Of a stretch of 64,000 nucleotides of DNA, positions 1 to 8,401 are shown piece by piece. The notes beneath the pieces were generated by a model. The model saw only the letters and a list, made by a program, of their open reading frames with translations, did not search any database and was not told where the DNA came from. Positions within the stretch are counted from its first letter, which is position 1. Each line of letters begins with the position of its first letter. Source of the stretch: Hymenobacter sp. HSC-4F20 (GTDB taxonomy: Bacteria; Bacteroidota; Bacteroidia; Cytophagales; Hymenobacteraceae). The position numbers and the translations under genes were made by a program. Location: contig NZ_JAHZTD010000002.1 of the NCBI RefSeq assembly GCF_019599275.1, positions 1-64,000 on the forward strand, given 5' to 3'.

Positions 1-16
1 TGTGTATAAGAGACAG
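1..16 (+). other. Nextera transposase adapter remnant at contig end
   Basis: The window opens with TGTGTATAAGAGACAG. These are the last 16 bases of the 19-base Nextera/Tn5 mosaic end used in library preparation. This is untrimmed adapter carried into the assembly, not chromosome. Genuine sequence starts at about base 17, so the window begins at a contig end. Confidence 0.93.
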
Positions 17-47
17 GTGTTCATGGGTGTACTACATCCATGAACAC
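17..47. repeat. Inverted repeat beside the adapter
   Basis: The arms gtgttcatgg (17-26) and ccatgaacac (38-47) are perfect reverse complements, and the 11-base middle is itself nearly palindromic. It lies 3' of kdsA and could be a hairpin ending that transcript, but the tract that should follow on the minus strand is adapter. It could equally be a fold-back read or tagmentation artefact at the contig end. Confidence 0.5.
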
Positions 48-80
48 GCCCCGCGCCGGGTAAAGGTCTAGAACAGCTAC

Positions 81-905
81 CTACCGGATGGCTTCGCGCA
101 CCCGGGTGAGCTTTACCAGCAGATCCTCCAGCCGGTCGAGGGCCAGCATGTTGGCTCCATCCGACTTAGCGGTAGCAGGCGTGGGGTGGGTTTCAATGAA
201 CAACCCATCCGCCCCTACGGCAATAGCAGCCTTGGCAATAGTTTCAATGAGTTGGGGCTTGCCGCCCGTCACGCCGCTGCTTTGGTTGGGCTGCTGCAGA
301 GAGTGGGTTACATCCATGACTACGGGTACGCCAAACTCCCGCATTACGGGCAGGTTGCGAAAGTCTACTACCAGATCGGAGTAGCCGAAGGAATTGCCCC
401 GGTCCGTCAAGATGACGTTTTCGTTGCCCGACTGCTTGACCTTGTCTACAGCAAACTGCATGGATTCCCCGCTGAGAAACTGGCCCTTTTTTACGTTCAC
501 CACTTTGCCGGTTTTGGCGGCAGCAATCAGCAAGTCTGTTTGTCGGCACAGGAAAGCCGGAATTTGCAGCACGTCTACGTACTCGGCGGCCAGTGCGGCT
601 TCTTCCGACTCGTGAATGTCGGTGACAGTAGGCACCCCGATTTCGCGGCCTACCTTCTGCAGAATGCGCAAAGCCTTTTCGTCGCCGATGCCGGTGTAGG
701 AATCCAACCGGGAGCGGTTAGCCTTGCGGTAGGAGCCCTTGAAAATGTAAGGAATCTGGAGTTTATCGGTGAGGCGGCGGACCTGCTCGGCAATGCGCAG
801 GGCCATGTCTTCGCCCTCAATTACGCAGGGACCCGCCATCAGAAAAAACTGGCCGGAGTTGGTGTTGCGGAAGTGAGGCAGAACGTTGGCGAGGGCTTCA
901 ATCAT
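81..905 (-). CDS. kdsA: 3-deoxy-8-phosphooctulonate synthase
   Basis: Condenses phosphoenolpyruvate with arabinose 5-phosphate to give Kdo-8-phosphate, the committed step to the Kdo of lipopolysaccharide inner core, in the cytoplasm. The 274 residues match the usual family length. Visible motifs are AGPCVIE (24-30), KANRSR near 61, LQIPAFLCRQTDL, KKGQFLS, TDRGNSFGY, DVTHSLQQP and GLFIETHP. Cys27 in GPC replaces the Asn of the E. coli enzyme (GMNVLE), which by family knowledge marks the metal-dependent class. The ATG start puts the barrel at the normal distance from the N-terminus. It is the last gene before the contig edge, so any downstream partner such as kdsB or kdsD is not visible. Confidence is high, because the FIETHP and KANRS motifs separate it from DAHP synthases. 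Confidence 0.97.
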   Translation of the reverse strand: MIEALANVLPHFRNTNSGQFFLMAGPCVIEGEDMALRIAEQVRRLTDKLQIPYIFKGSYRKANRSRLDSYTGIGDEKALRILQKVGREIGVPTVTDIHESEEAALAAEYVDVLQIPAFLCRQTDLLIAAAKTGKVVNVKKGQFLSGESMQFAVDKVKQSGNENVILTDRGNSFGYSDLVVDFRNLPVMREFGVPVVMDVTHSLQQPNQSSGVTGGKPQLIETIAKAAIAVGADGLFIETHPTPATAKSDGANMLALDRLEDLLVKLTRVREAIR

Positions 906-1042
906 GGGAAGTAATGAGGTAACAAGTGGTAGTAGAAGGGCGAAGTAGGAAAAGATAAACCCGCGAGAGCATGAAATTGAACAAGCAGCGGCTACGGATT
1001 TTCTTACCCGCTTCCTTCACCTCTGCGTTGCTCTTCTACCCC

Positions 1043-1645
1043 CTACGTTCTTTTCAAACAGATAAACAGCTCCCGCCCCTGGCGTGGAGGCAGCGAGTTG
1101 GTGGCAGATTCAAAGTGCACAAACGTGAAGTACGGCGCAAAATAGCCCCGATATTCTTCGCCTGAGCCCCCAAAGGGCGGGCCGGGCTGGCTGAACTCCG
1201 TGTCGAAGAGCAGCCCCATGAGCGTACCACCCGGCCGCAGCAGCCGCGCGCACTGCTGGGCGTACGCCGGCCGCAGGGCTGGATTCAGAGCGCAGAAAAA
1301 GGTTTGCTCCACGATAAGGTCAAACGGTGGGGTGGGCTCCAGCTGAAAAAAATCCTGCTGGAGCAGGTGCTGCGGCGGGAAATCCGGCACGCGCTGGCGC
1401 AGGCTTTGCAGGGGCGCAGCCGCTAGATCGGCCACCCACACGTTGGGCCAGCCCTGGTCGTGCAGGTACTCGGCCTCGTAGGCGCGGCCGGCACCCGGAA
1501 TCAGGATGCGGCGCGCGTCGGGCGGGCCTAACTGCCTGAAATAATCCAGCAGGGGCGGCGTTATACTGCCCGTATCCCAGCCAGTTTGGCCAGTCTTGTA
1601 GCGCTGCTGCCAATACGCGGCATCAAGTAGCAAATCCGGGTGCAT
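1043..1645 (-). CDS. TPMT-family SAM-dependent methyltransferase
   Basis: A 200-residue soluble class I methyltransferase. The opening (YWQQRY, GWDTG, PPLLDYF) is typical of the thiopurine/thiol S-methyltransferase-like family. It is followed by the SAM-binding glycine loop ILIPGAGRAYEA, an acidic strand-2 end (VADLAAAPL), DLIVEQTFFCAL and the late ARLLRPGGTLMG strand. Family members methylate thiols, thiocyanate, selenium or tellurium compounds, or halides; the substrate cannot be told from sequence. An in-frame GTG at 1672 would add nine residues (PKVQPCHN), but the ATG at 1645 starts right before the conserved region and is preferred. It is divergent from the coiled-coil gene at 1759. The 137 bases between it and kdsA hold no recognisable gene. 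Confidence 0.85.
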   Translation of the reverse strand: MHPDLLLDAAYWQQRYKTGQTGWDTGSITPPLLDYFRQLGPPDARRILIPGAGRAYEAEYLHDQGWPNVWVADLAAAPLQSLRQRVPDFPPQHLLQQDFFQLEPTPPFDLIVEQTFFCALNPALRPAYAQQCARLLRPGGTLMGLLFDTEFSQPGPPFGGSGEEYRGYFAPYFTFVHFESATNSLPPRQGRELFICLKRT

Positions 1646-1672
1646 ATTGTGGCAGGGTTGTACCTTCGGCAC

Positions 1673-1702
1673 TTGCCTGGGTACGGAACTCCGTTATTTT
1701 TG
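1673..1702 (+). promoter_or_regulatory. Bacteroidota-type promoter of the coiled-coil gene
   Basis: TTG at 1673-1675 and TATTTTTG at 1695-1702 are separated by 19 bases, close to the TTG-N19-TAnnTTTG pattern known for the Bacteroidota primary sigma factor. It would start transcription near 1709, about 50 bases before the ATG at 1759. Confidence 0.55.
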
Positions 1703-1758
1703 CCCTAAAGGTACTACCTGCGCCCGGACTCCCCGGGCTTCACTTAACCCCTCTCGCT

Positions 1759-2706
1759 ATGGAACAAGACCAGAGCCCCGAGCCGAAGAACAACAACCGC
1801 GTCCTCCTGATTGTGGCCCTGATTCTGGTGCTGCTTGGCATCAATGGCCTGCTTTTCTACATGAACCAGCAGAAAGCCAAGCAAAATGAGCAACTCCAAG
1901 CCGATGTGGTAACCAAAGATGCTAAGCTGGAGGAACAGATTAAACAGTATGAGGCGCTGAAAGCTGATTACGAGCGCCAAAGCCAGGAAGTGCAGGGCAT
2001 GGGCCTGGCCAACGATTCCCTGGAGGCCAAGCTGGCCCAAATCAACGCCGACCTGCTGAAGCTGCGCTCCTTCCGGGCCGGCAGCTTCAGCATTGCCGAG
2101 CAGCAGCGTTTCAAACAGCGCGCCGCCAATTTTGAGTCGCAGCTGCGGAAGAAAGACGAGGAAATTGCCCAGTTGAAAGCGGATAACGAAGCCCTCTACA
2201 CTGAAACTACTACCCTCAAAGAGCGCCAGAATAAGCTTACCGACACCATTTCTACGGTAGTACGCTCCAACCAGGAGTTGAGCGAGAAGGTAGCCGTGGC
2301 CTCGCGCCTGCAGGCCGAGAACATCCGGGTAGGCGTGGTTAACAGCCGTGAGAAAGAGAAGTCCGACGACGACAACGAGTTCAAAGCTAAGCGCGTCGAG
2401 AAAATCAAGGTAACTTTTAACCTGGCCCGCAACGACGTGTCGCCGAAGGAAACCAAGCAGATTTTGATGCGTCTGATTGAGCCCGACGGCGCGGCCCTCT
2501 ACAACCTGAGCACCGGCGGCGGCACCTTTACCATTGATGGCGCCGAGGCCTTCTATACGGCTAAGCAGGACATCGTTTTCGATAACACCCGCCAGCCCGT
2601 GCAATTCCTCTACGCCAAGGGGGCCGGCTATAAAACTGGCCTGCACACCGTAGAGCTATACGAAGGCGGCGTGATGATCGGCAAAACCACTTTCACGCTG
2701 AAATAA
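1759..2706 (+). CDS. Membrane-anchored coiled-coil protein, function unknown
   Basis: A 315-residue protein that I cannot assign to a named family. A short charged N-terminus is followed by one strongly hydrophobic segment (about 15-35, VLLIVALILVLLGI). A long region rich in Glu, Lys and Gln with heptad-like spacing follows (about 40-195) and should be coiled coil. The C-terminal 110 residues (from about 205) look like a compact beta domain (KVTFNLARNDV, GGTFTIDGAE, GLHTVELYEGG). The likely arrangement is a single inner-membrane anchor, an extracytoplasmic rod and a small globular head. A role in the envelope or as a scaffold is inference only. It is transcribed alone, with a good promoter upstream and a strong bidirectional terminator 18 bases after the stop. 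Confidence 0.8.
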   Translation: MEQDQSPEPKNNNRVLLIVALILVLLGINGLLFYMNQQKAKQNEQLQADVVTKDAKLEEQIKQYEALKADYERQSQEVQGMGLANDSLEAKLAQINADLLKLRSFRAGSFSIAEQQRFKQRAANFESQLRKKDEEIAQLKADNEALYTETTTLKERQNKLTDTISTVVRSNQELSEKVAVASRLQAENIRVGVVNSREKEKSDDDNEFKAKRVEKIKVTFNLARNDVSPKETKQILMRLIEPDGAALYNLSTGGGTFTIDGAEAFYTAKQDIVFDNTRQPVQFLYAKGAGYKTGLHTVELYEGGVMIGKTTFTLK

Positions 2707-2724
2707 TACGCCTGCTATTTTCAG

Positions 2725-2769
2725 CTACCAAAAAGCCCCGCTGTACTCTACAGCGGGGCTTTTTGGTAG
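2725..2769. terminator. Bidirectional intrinsic terminator
   Basis: A perfect 21-bp inverted repeat (2725-2745 and 2749-2769) with a 3-base loop. The GC core (gccccgctgta) is flanked by A and T runs, so it works in both directions. It sits between the convergent coiled-coil gene and cphA and should end both transcripts. Confidence 0.9.
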
Positions 2770-2785
2770 TCCTCAGATATCTTTA

Positions 2786-5413
2786 TTACGCAATAGAGGC
2801 CTCAAACTCGTCGAGCTTCTTGAGCGTGGCTTTGATGTTCTCGGTGAGCAACACCACTACCGCACCCTGAGGGGCCGTAGCCAGCACGTGGTCAATGGCG
2901 TCCATTTCGTTTTCGATGTAGGTAATGGGCAGATCGGGGGCATCCAGGCGCAGACCACGGGTCATGATTTCCTGTAGCTCCTCGGCCGTTTTGCCGCGTA
3001 GGTCCCGGTCCTGGCGCAGAATCACCTCATCGAAAATGCGGCCGGCGACGCGGGCAAAGCTCAACGTGTCCTCGTCGCGCCGGTCACCCAGCCCCGATAC
3101 TACCCCAATCTTGCGGGTAGCCTCGGTAGCGTTCAGAAACTCCGCAAATTTCTCGATGCCGTGAGTATTGTGGGCATAGTCGACGATGACCTCAAAGGCC
3201 GGGAACTTGTAGAGGTTCATACGGCCCGGCGTTTTGGCCGCCGACGAAACAAAGGTGCGCAGGGCTTGCTTGATGTCGTCCTTGTCGAAGCCGTAGCAGT
3301 AGCAGGCCAGGGCCGCCGCCAGGGAGTTTTCAATGTTGAACGTGGCCCTACCCCCAAACGTGATGGGAAACTCCGAGGCCCGGTCAATACGCAGCTTGTA
3401 ACTGTTTTTATAGATGGTGATGTAGCCTTCTTCGTACACAGCCGCCAGTCCGCCGTTTTCGGCGTGCTCCCGTATGCGGGGGCTGTGCTCATCCATGCTG
3501 AACAACGCCACCCGGCACTCCAACTTCTCACGCATGGCGTACACCAGGTCGTTATCGGCGTTAAGCACGGCCCAGCCGTTCTTACTTACCGTGCGGGGTA
3601 GCACGCCCTTCACGGCGGCCATTTCCTCCACCGTGTAGATGTCGCGCAGCCCCAGGTGGTCGGCAGCTACGTTGGTTACTACGGCCACGTCGCAGGTGTG
3701 GAAGCCCAGACCCGAACGAAGCATTCCCCCCCGGGCCGTTTCAAGCACGGCAAAGTTCACGGTGGGGTCTTTCAGCACAAACTCGGCGCTCTGTCCGCCG
3801 GTACAGTCGCCGCTTTGCAGCTGTACACCCTGAATGTAGATGCCACTGGTGGTAGTGTGCCCTACCTTATACCCCTTGGAGGATACAATATGCGAAATCA
3901 GTTGAGTGGTAGTGGTTTTACCGTTGGTACCCGTAATGGCAATGATGGGAATGCGGGCCGTGCTGCCCGCTGGGAACAGCATGTCCACCACCGGGGCCGC
4001 CACGTTGCGGGGTAAGCCTTCGGTGGGCGCTACGTGCATGCGAAAGCCCGGGGCAGCATTCACCTCGATGACGGCCCCGCGGGTTTCATTCAGCGGAATG
4101 GCAATGTCGGAAGTCAGCAGGTCAATGCCGCAGATATCCAGCCCGATGATGCCGGCCACGCGTTCGGCCAGCAGCACGTTGTAGGGGTGTACCAGGTCAG
4201 TAACGTCCGTGGCGGTGCCGCCAGTGCTGATGTTGGCCGTGCTCTTCAGGTAGACCTGCTGCCCGGCCGGTAGCACCGAGTTCAGAGTCAGGTCGTGGGT
4301 TTTCAGGATGTCGAGGGTGTGCTGATCGGCCTTGATGCTGGTCAGCTCCTTTTCGTGACCAATGCCGCGACGAGGGTCCTCGTTTACTTTGGCAATGAGC
4401 TGCTGGATCGTGCTGTTCCCGTCACCGGTAACGGCGGCCGGGGTGCGCTTAGCGGCTGCCACCAGCTTGCCGTTTACCACCAGCAGTCGGTAATCGTCTC
4501 CCTCAATGAACTGCTCCACAATAACGGCGCGGGAGTACTTTTGGGCGGCTTTCAAGCCTTCCACTGCGTCTTCCCAGTTCATGATGCGAATAGTGGCTCC
4601 TTTGCCGTGGTTGCCGTCCAGAGGCTTCGTTACGATAGGAAAGCCTAGTTCCTCCACCGCATCACGCAGCCCGTCCTCCGAGTAGACTGTGGTACCGTAG
4701 GGCACTGGTACGCCCGCATCCTTGAGCATGGCTTTGGTGCGGTTCTTATTGCCGGCCACTTCCACGCCCGCGTGAGAGGTATAGCTAGTGGTGGTTGCCC
4801 AGATGCGCTTCTGGTTGACCCCGTAGCCCAGCTGAATAATGTTGCTGTTTTTGAGCTGGATGTACGGAATATTGCGCGAGGCAGCCTCGGCTACAATGCT
4901 ATAGGTACTGGGACCAAAGAACTCTTCTTCCCGGATTTCGTGCAGCTCATCAATGATAGGCTTCAGGTTAACGCTCCGGCCCTGGCATAGATCTTCCACC
5001 AGTTGCACAGCTGCCTCGGCGGCTACGCGACCAGCCCGCTCTTCCTGGTAGCTGAATACGACAAACTCCACCCCTTCCTGATGGGCCGGGTACGACTTAC
5101 CCCAGAAGACAGGCATTCCGGCCGTGCGCTGCAGAGCTAGGGCTACGTGCAGAATTACATGCCCCAGCGGCTCCCCGTCGACCAACTGTTCTTCCGTGAG
5201 CGGAGGATGCTTAGCCGAGGTTTTCTCCGTATCCGTAGGCTGGGGCTGAGCTAGCTCTGGCAGTAGGTTGGGCAACTGCTCGGCTAAGGCCGGTACGCTG
5301 TTCGACCAGGTCTCAGCTAAGTTCTGCAAGTCTACTTTCATCACGATAAGCTTGTGATGCTTGACAGACCAGTAGCTAGGGCCGCGCATAGTGCGCAGGT
5401 CAATGATTTTCAT
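2786..5413 (-). CDS. cphA: Cyanophycin synthetase
   Basis: Polymerises aspartate and arginine into cyanophycin, a nitrogen and carbon reserve, at the cost of ATP. The 875 residues are the normal length for CphA1. In order: an N-terminal CphA domain (to about 160), an ATP-grasp domain (about 210-480, with GFPIVTKPLDGNHGKGA and the late EVNAAPGFRMH), then a Mur-ligase-like half beginning with the P-loop ITGTNGKTTTT near 495. The Mur half continues through LETARGGMLRSGLG, DYAHNTHGIEKF and GLGDRRDEDT. The ATP-grasp half adds Asp and the Mur-like half adds Arg. No cyanophycinase (cphB), second cphA or isoaspartyl peptidase lies within this window, although cphB is often adjacent. Transcription would run from the region around 5450. 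Confidence in the family is very high; that the polymer accumulates in this organism is inferred. Confidence 0.96.
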   Translation of the reverse strand: MKIIDLRTMRGPSYWSVKHHKLIVMKVDLQNLAETWSNSVPALAEQLPNLLPELAQPQPTDTEKTSAKHPPLTEEQLVDGEPLGHVILHVALALQRTAGMPVFWGKSYPAHQEGVEFVVFSYQEERAGRVAAEAAVQLVEDLCQGRSVNLKPIIDELHEIREEEFFGPSTYSIVAEAASRNIPYIQLKNSNIIQLGYGVNQKRIWATTTSYTSHAGVEVAGNKNRTKAMLKDAGVPVPYGTTVYSEDGLRDAVEELGFPIVTKPLDGNHGKGATIRIMNWEDAVEGLKAAQKYSRAVIVEQFIEGDDYRLLVVNGKLVAAAKRTPAAVTGDGNSTIQQLIAKVNEDPRRGIGHEKELTSIKADQHTLDILKTHDLTLNSVLPAGQQVYLKSTANISTGGTATDVTDLVHPYNVLLAERVAGIIGLDICGIDLLTSDIAIPLNETRGAVIEVNAAPGFRMHVAPTEGLPRNVAAPVVDMLFPAGSTARIPIIAITGTNGKTTTTQLISHIVSSKGYKVGHTTTSGIYIQGVQLQSGDCTGGQSAEFVLKDPTVNFAVLETARGGMLRSGLGFHTCDVAVVTNVAADHLGLRDIYTVEEMAAVKGVLPRTVSKNGWAVLNADNDLVYAMREKLECRVALFSMDEHSPRIREHAENGGLAAVYEEGYITIYKNSYKLRIDRASEFPITFGGRATFNIENSLAAALACYCYGFDKDDIKQALRTFVSSAAKTPGRMNLYKFPAFEVIVDYAHNTHGIEKFAEFLNATEATRKIGVVSGLGDRRDEDTLSFARVAGRIFDEVILRQDRDLRGKTAEELQEIMTRGLRLDAPDLPITYIENEMDAIDHVLATAPQGAVVVLLTENIKATLKKLDEFEASIA

Positions 5414-5633
5414 GGGAGGGGCGGAAAAGAGTACGTATGTGCGCGTTTTACGCGGGAATGAAATGTAGGGATTATGCCGGTAGAATCATTTTTTTACCAT
5501 TCTCCGCTGTAAAAAGTACAGAAGCATCATTTTCAGACAGAATGATGGCGAAAAAATACGTCTCTTGGCTGAGTTATATGCTGTTTGAATGTAAACAAGC
5601 TGTGCACTTCTCAAAGGCCGTAAAATGCAAAAA

Positions 5634-5659
5634 CCCCGGTCGGGGCTAATCGACCGGGG
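5634..5659 (-). terminator. Terminator of tRNA-Cys
   Basis: On the minus strand the stem cgaccgggg/ccccggtcg (5634-5642 and 5651-5659) is followed by TTTTTGCATTTT. It lies 30 bases 3' of the tRNA end and has the form of an intrinsic terminator. Confidence 0.8.
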
Positions 5660-5688
5660 CACTGGGTACTCTGAAAACAGGAAAAAAG

Positions 5689-5759
5689 AGGTGACGAGCG
5701 GATTCGAACCGCTGTAGGAGGTTTTGCAGACCTCTACCTAGCCACTCGGTCACGTCACC
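5689..5759 (-). tRNA. tRNA-Cys (GCA)
   Basis: A 71-nt cloverleaf on the minus strand. The acceptor stem GGTGACG (5753-5759) pairs with CGTCACC (5690-5696), with discriminator U. The anticodon loop reads TCTGCAAAA with anticodon GCA, and the T-arm contains GGTTCGAATCC. The 3' CCA is not encoded. Discriminator U73 and anticodon GCA are identity elements for cysteinyl-tRNA synthetase. It has its own promoter and terminator. Confidence 0.96.
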
Positions 5760-5775
5760 AGTGGTTTTGAGGATG

Positions 5776-5806
5776 CAAACATACGCCTTAATCCTAGCTC
5801 TGCCAA
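5776..5806 (-). promoter_or_regulatory. Promoter of tRNA-Cys
   Basis: On the minus strand TTG (5804-5806), 20 bases, then TATGTTTG (5776-5783), a good fit to TTG-N19/20-TAnnTTTG. The expected start is near 5769, about 10 bases before the mature tRNA. Confidence 0.6.
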
Positions 5807-6006
5807 GTCAGGCAACGTATTTTCATCTAGCACAGAGGTAACTAACTGGATTAGTGCAAGAAATTTTATAGTCACTACTCACCTTAAAGCACAAACGGTA
5901 CTACTATTCCAAGCGGAGTAGGAACCCCGGAGTACCCAGGTAAAGAGCTGAACTTCTCGCTGTCGGCTGAATACCGGTATTTCTGCTACCCCTTACCACA
6001 ACGAAA

Positions 6007-6030
6007 AGGCCCCGGATTGCTCCGGGGCCT
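6007..6030 (-). terminator. Terminator of rpsA
   Basis: A perfect 10-bp stem aggccccgga/tccggggcct with a 4-base loop, followed on the minus strand by TTTTCGTTG. It lies about 30 bases after the rpsA stop. The 5784-6006 stretch upstream shows the tRNA promoter and no gene. Confidence 0.85.
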
Positions 6031-6060
6031 CTTGTTTGGTCAGCCAATAGGCTAGCGAAA

Positions 6061-7881
6061 TTACTCGCCGCCTTGCTCGTTGCCCAGCATCTTGTCGCGC
6101 AGAGCCGACAGAGCGTCCAGGTCACCGAGGGTCGACTTCTCAGCCTTCTTCAGGTCGGCCACTTTGCCTTCGCCTTGGGTAGCAGCAGCGCCGGCGGCGC
6201 CAGCGGGCTTCTTCTTAGCGAACTTGGCAGCACGGCTGTCTTCTTCCTGCGCCTGGTTGAACACCGCGGTGTGCGACAGCACGATGCGACGGTCATCTTT
6301 CGAGAACTCAACCACGCGGAAGTCCAGCGTTTCGCCGTTTTCAGCGTTGCTGCCGTCTTCCTTCACCAGCGACTTCGGATAGGCGAAGCCTTCGATGCCG
6401 TACGGCAGTTCGAGCACAGCGCCACGGTCGTTTTTCTCGGTGATGGTAGCCTTGTGTACCGAGCCAGGGGTGAACACCGTCTGGAACGTATCCCAGGGGT
6501 TTTCTTCCAGCTGCTTGTGACCCAGGGCCAGACGACGGTTGGCTACATCCAGTTCCAGCACTACCACGTCCAGACGGTCGCCTACCTTCACTACTTCCGA
6601 AGGATGCTTGATCTTCTTGGTCCATGACAGGTCGGAAACGTGCACGAGGCCATCAACACCTTCTTCCAGCTCTACGAACAGGCCGAAGTTGGTCAGGTTG
6701 CGCACCAGACCGTTGTGGTTGGTACCTACGGCGTACTTCGTAGCGAAGTCACCACGGGTCCACGGATCTTCGGTCAGCTGCTTGATGCCCAGGCTCATCT
6801 TGCGGTCTTCGCGGTCGAGGGTCAGGATTTGAGCCTCTACTACGTCGCCCTGCTTGATGAAGTCCTGCGGGTTACGCAGGTGCTGGCTCCACGACATTTC
6901 GGAAACGTGGATCAGGCCTTCTACGCCAGGGATGATTTCCATGAACGCACCGTAGTCGGCAACGTTCACAATGCGGCCTTTTACTTTCGAGCCTACGCCC
7001 ATGTCGGCGGGCAGCGAATCCCATGGGTGGGGAGTCAGCTGCTTCAGACCGAGGCTGATACGCTTCTTGGCTTCGTCGAAGTCCAGAACTACGATGTTCA
7101 GCTTCTGGTCGAGCTGCAGTACTTCGCTCGGGTGAGCGATGCGGCCCCACGAGATGTCGGTAATGTGCAGCAGACCGTCTACGCCGCCGAGGTCGATGAA
7201 CACACCGAAGTTGGTCATGTTCTTGATAACGCCCTCGAGGATCTGACCTTTTTCCAGGTTGTTGAGGATGGCTTCGCGCTGCTTCTCGAGGTCTTTCTCG
7301 ATGAGGACTTTGTGCGAAACTACCACGTTGTCGAAAGCAGCGTTGATTTTCACCACTTTCACTTCCATACGACGACCAACATAGATGTCGAAGTCACGGA
7401 TGGGCTTCACGTCAATCTGCGAGCCGGGCAGGAAGGCCTCTACGCCGTCCAGATCCATGATCAGACCACCTTTGGTGCGGCGCTTCACTACGCCTTCCAG
7501 AACAGTATCGTTCTCCAGAGCGTCGTAAATAGCTTTCCAAGCCTGCTTGATCTTAGCCTTCTTGCGGCTCAGGATCAGCTGACCGTTCTGGTCTTCCTGA
7601 TCCTCAATGAACACCTCCACCTCGTCGCCCACTTTCAGCTCGGGCAGGTCGCGGAATTCGGAGAGGGGCACCAGACCATCGGATTTGAAGCCGATGTTCA
7701 GGATTACGTCGCGGTCAGTGATGCCCACCACGGTGCCTTTGATTACTTCTTCCTCCTGGACGGTGTTCAGCGTGCTGCTGTACATCTGCTCCATCTCAGC
7801 GCGCTGCTCCGCGGTGTAGTTGCCACCGAAAGCATTAGCCGAGACGTTGTCCCAGTCGAAGTTGTCTACTACTTCTGCCAT
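6061..7881 (-). CDS. rpsA: 30S ribosomal protein S1
   Basis: Binds mRNA at the small ribosomal subunit and helps initiation. In Bacteroidota, whose mRNAs mostly lack Shine-Dalgarno sequences, it is thought to matter especially for start selection. The 606 residues contain six tandem S1 (OB-fold) repeats, each with the marks GxVxxxxxxGxxVxL and GLxHxSexSW. Examples are GLVPLSEFRDL, GLLHITDISWG, GLIHVSEMSWS and GLVHVSDLSWT. The C-terminal tail is Ala/Lys-rich. The frame stays open for 38 codons upstream, but ATG at 7881 (AEVVDNFDWD) begins the conserved protein, and the upstream codons fall in the GC-rich leader. A TATCTTTG box at 7993 would give a leader of about 105 nt, long enough for autoregulation as known for S1 elsewhere. 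Confidence 0.96.
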   Translation of the reverse strand: MAEVVDNFDWDNVSANAFGGNYTAEQRAEMEQMYSSTLNTVQEEEVIKGTVVGITDRDVILNIGFKSDGLVPLSEFRDLPELKVGDEVEVFIEDQEDQNGQLILSRKKAKIKQAWKAIYDALENDTVLEGVVKRRTKGGLIMDLDGVEAFLPGSQIDVKPIRDFDIYVGRRMEVKVVKINAAFDNVVVSHKVLIEKDLEKQREAILNNLEKGQILEGVIKNMTNFGVFIDLGGVDGLLHITDISWGRIAHPSEVLQLDQKLNIVVLDFDEAKKRISLGLKQLTPHPWDSLPADMGVGSKVKGRIVNVADYGAFMEIIPGVEGLIHVSEMSWSQHLRNPQDFIKQGDVVEAQILTLDREDRKMSLGIKQLTEDPWTRGDFATKYAVGTNHNGLVRNLTNFGLFVELEEGVDGLVHVSDLSWTKKIKHPSEVVKVGDRLDVVVLELDVANRRLALGHKQLEENPWDTFQTVFTPGSVHKATITEKNDRGAVLELPYGIEGFAYPKSLVKEDGSNAENGETLDFRVVEFSKDDRRIVLSHTAVFNQAQEEDSRAAKFAKKKPAGAAGAAATQGEGKVADLKKAEKSTLGDLDALSALRDKMLGNEQGGE

Positions 7882-7992
7882 GATATAGCGAATGACCCTC
7901 GTGTACACGTCCGGCGCAGGGCCCGCCTCCGGAACGCGTTTTTGTTTGATACACAGCACCAAAGCGCCGGCCTCGCCACCCTGGCGGGGCGG

Positions 7993-8000
7993 CAAAGATA
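7993..8000 (-). promoter_or_regulatory. Promoter box of rpsA
   Basis: TATCTTTG on the minus strand matches the Bacteroidota -7 element TAnnTTTG exactly. No clear -33 TTG is visible upstream. The resulting leader before the ATG at 7881 is about 105 nt and GC-rich. Confidence 0.5.
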
Positions 8001-8344
8001 CAGAAGTTAGAGGAGAGTTAGAAGTGCCGGAGGGCTTTCTACCGAGTACAGCTACAATCAGTCCGGAATCAGGGCAACAGCTGCGTCGAATATCTTGGAT
8101 TACTTCCGCTTGCCCCCATTGCCTTCAAGAAAAGCATCGGCTGGAAAGAGAACATAAACACACAGGCTATTTCACTTATTCATGCCATAACCCAGCTACC
8201 GGCTTTACGAATTTCGGGTTTTAGGCCATAGCCTAATGTGTTTCTAGCTGCTCGTTATAGGCCACCTCATGCTTCTGTTCGTGTATTCTGACCCGCTGCT
8301 ACTAGCGGATTGCTGAAGAGCTAGCTGTGTATTTAACCCAAACA
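8001..8344. other. Gene-free stretch upstream of rpsA
   Basis: About 340 bases between the rpsA promoter and the next terminator. It has lower GC than its surroundings and no open frame with protein-like composition. It contains a small inverted repeat, ttaggc-cata-gcctaa (8221-8236). No RNA gene was recognised. Confidence 0.5.
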
Positions 8345-8378
8345 AAAATCCCCGCTTGTTATCACAAGCGGGGATTTT
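8345..8378 (-). terminator. Terminator of the TM2 lipoprotein gene
   Basis: A perfect 15-bp stem (8345-8359 and 8364-8378, core tccccgcttgt) with loop tatc. The A/T-flanked arms give a run of T after the stem on the minus strand. It is 24 bases after the stop of the gene at 8402. Confidence 0.88.
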
Positions 8379-8401
8379 CAGTTCTAGCTCACTACGAAAG
8401 C

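Noticed and set aside
186..914. A 242-codon open frame opposite kdsA
   Set aside because: It is the antisense shadow of a clear KdsA; its translation has no domain pattern and GC-rich genes commonly leave the opposite strand open.
1744..2646. A 300-codon open frame opposite the coiled-coil gene
   Set aside because: The opposite strand of a Glu/Lys/Gln-rich coiled coil reads as Leu/Phe/Val-rich and looks falsely like a membrane protein.
5437..5649. A 70-codon plus-strand frame between cphA and tRNA-Cys
   Set aside because: It runs through the tRNA terminator hairpin, has no recognisable pattern and lies in the likely cphA promoter region.
6640..8010. A 456-codon open frame opposite rpsA
   Set aside because: It is antisense to six S1 repeats; its Val/His/Asp-rich content is the complement of S1 codons.
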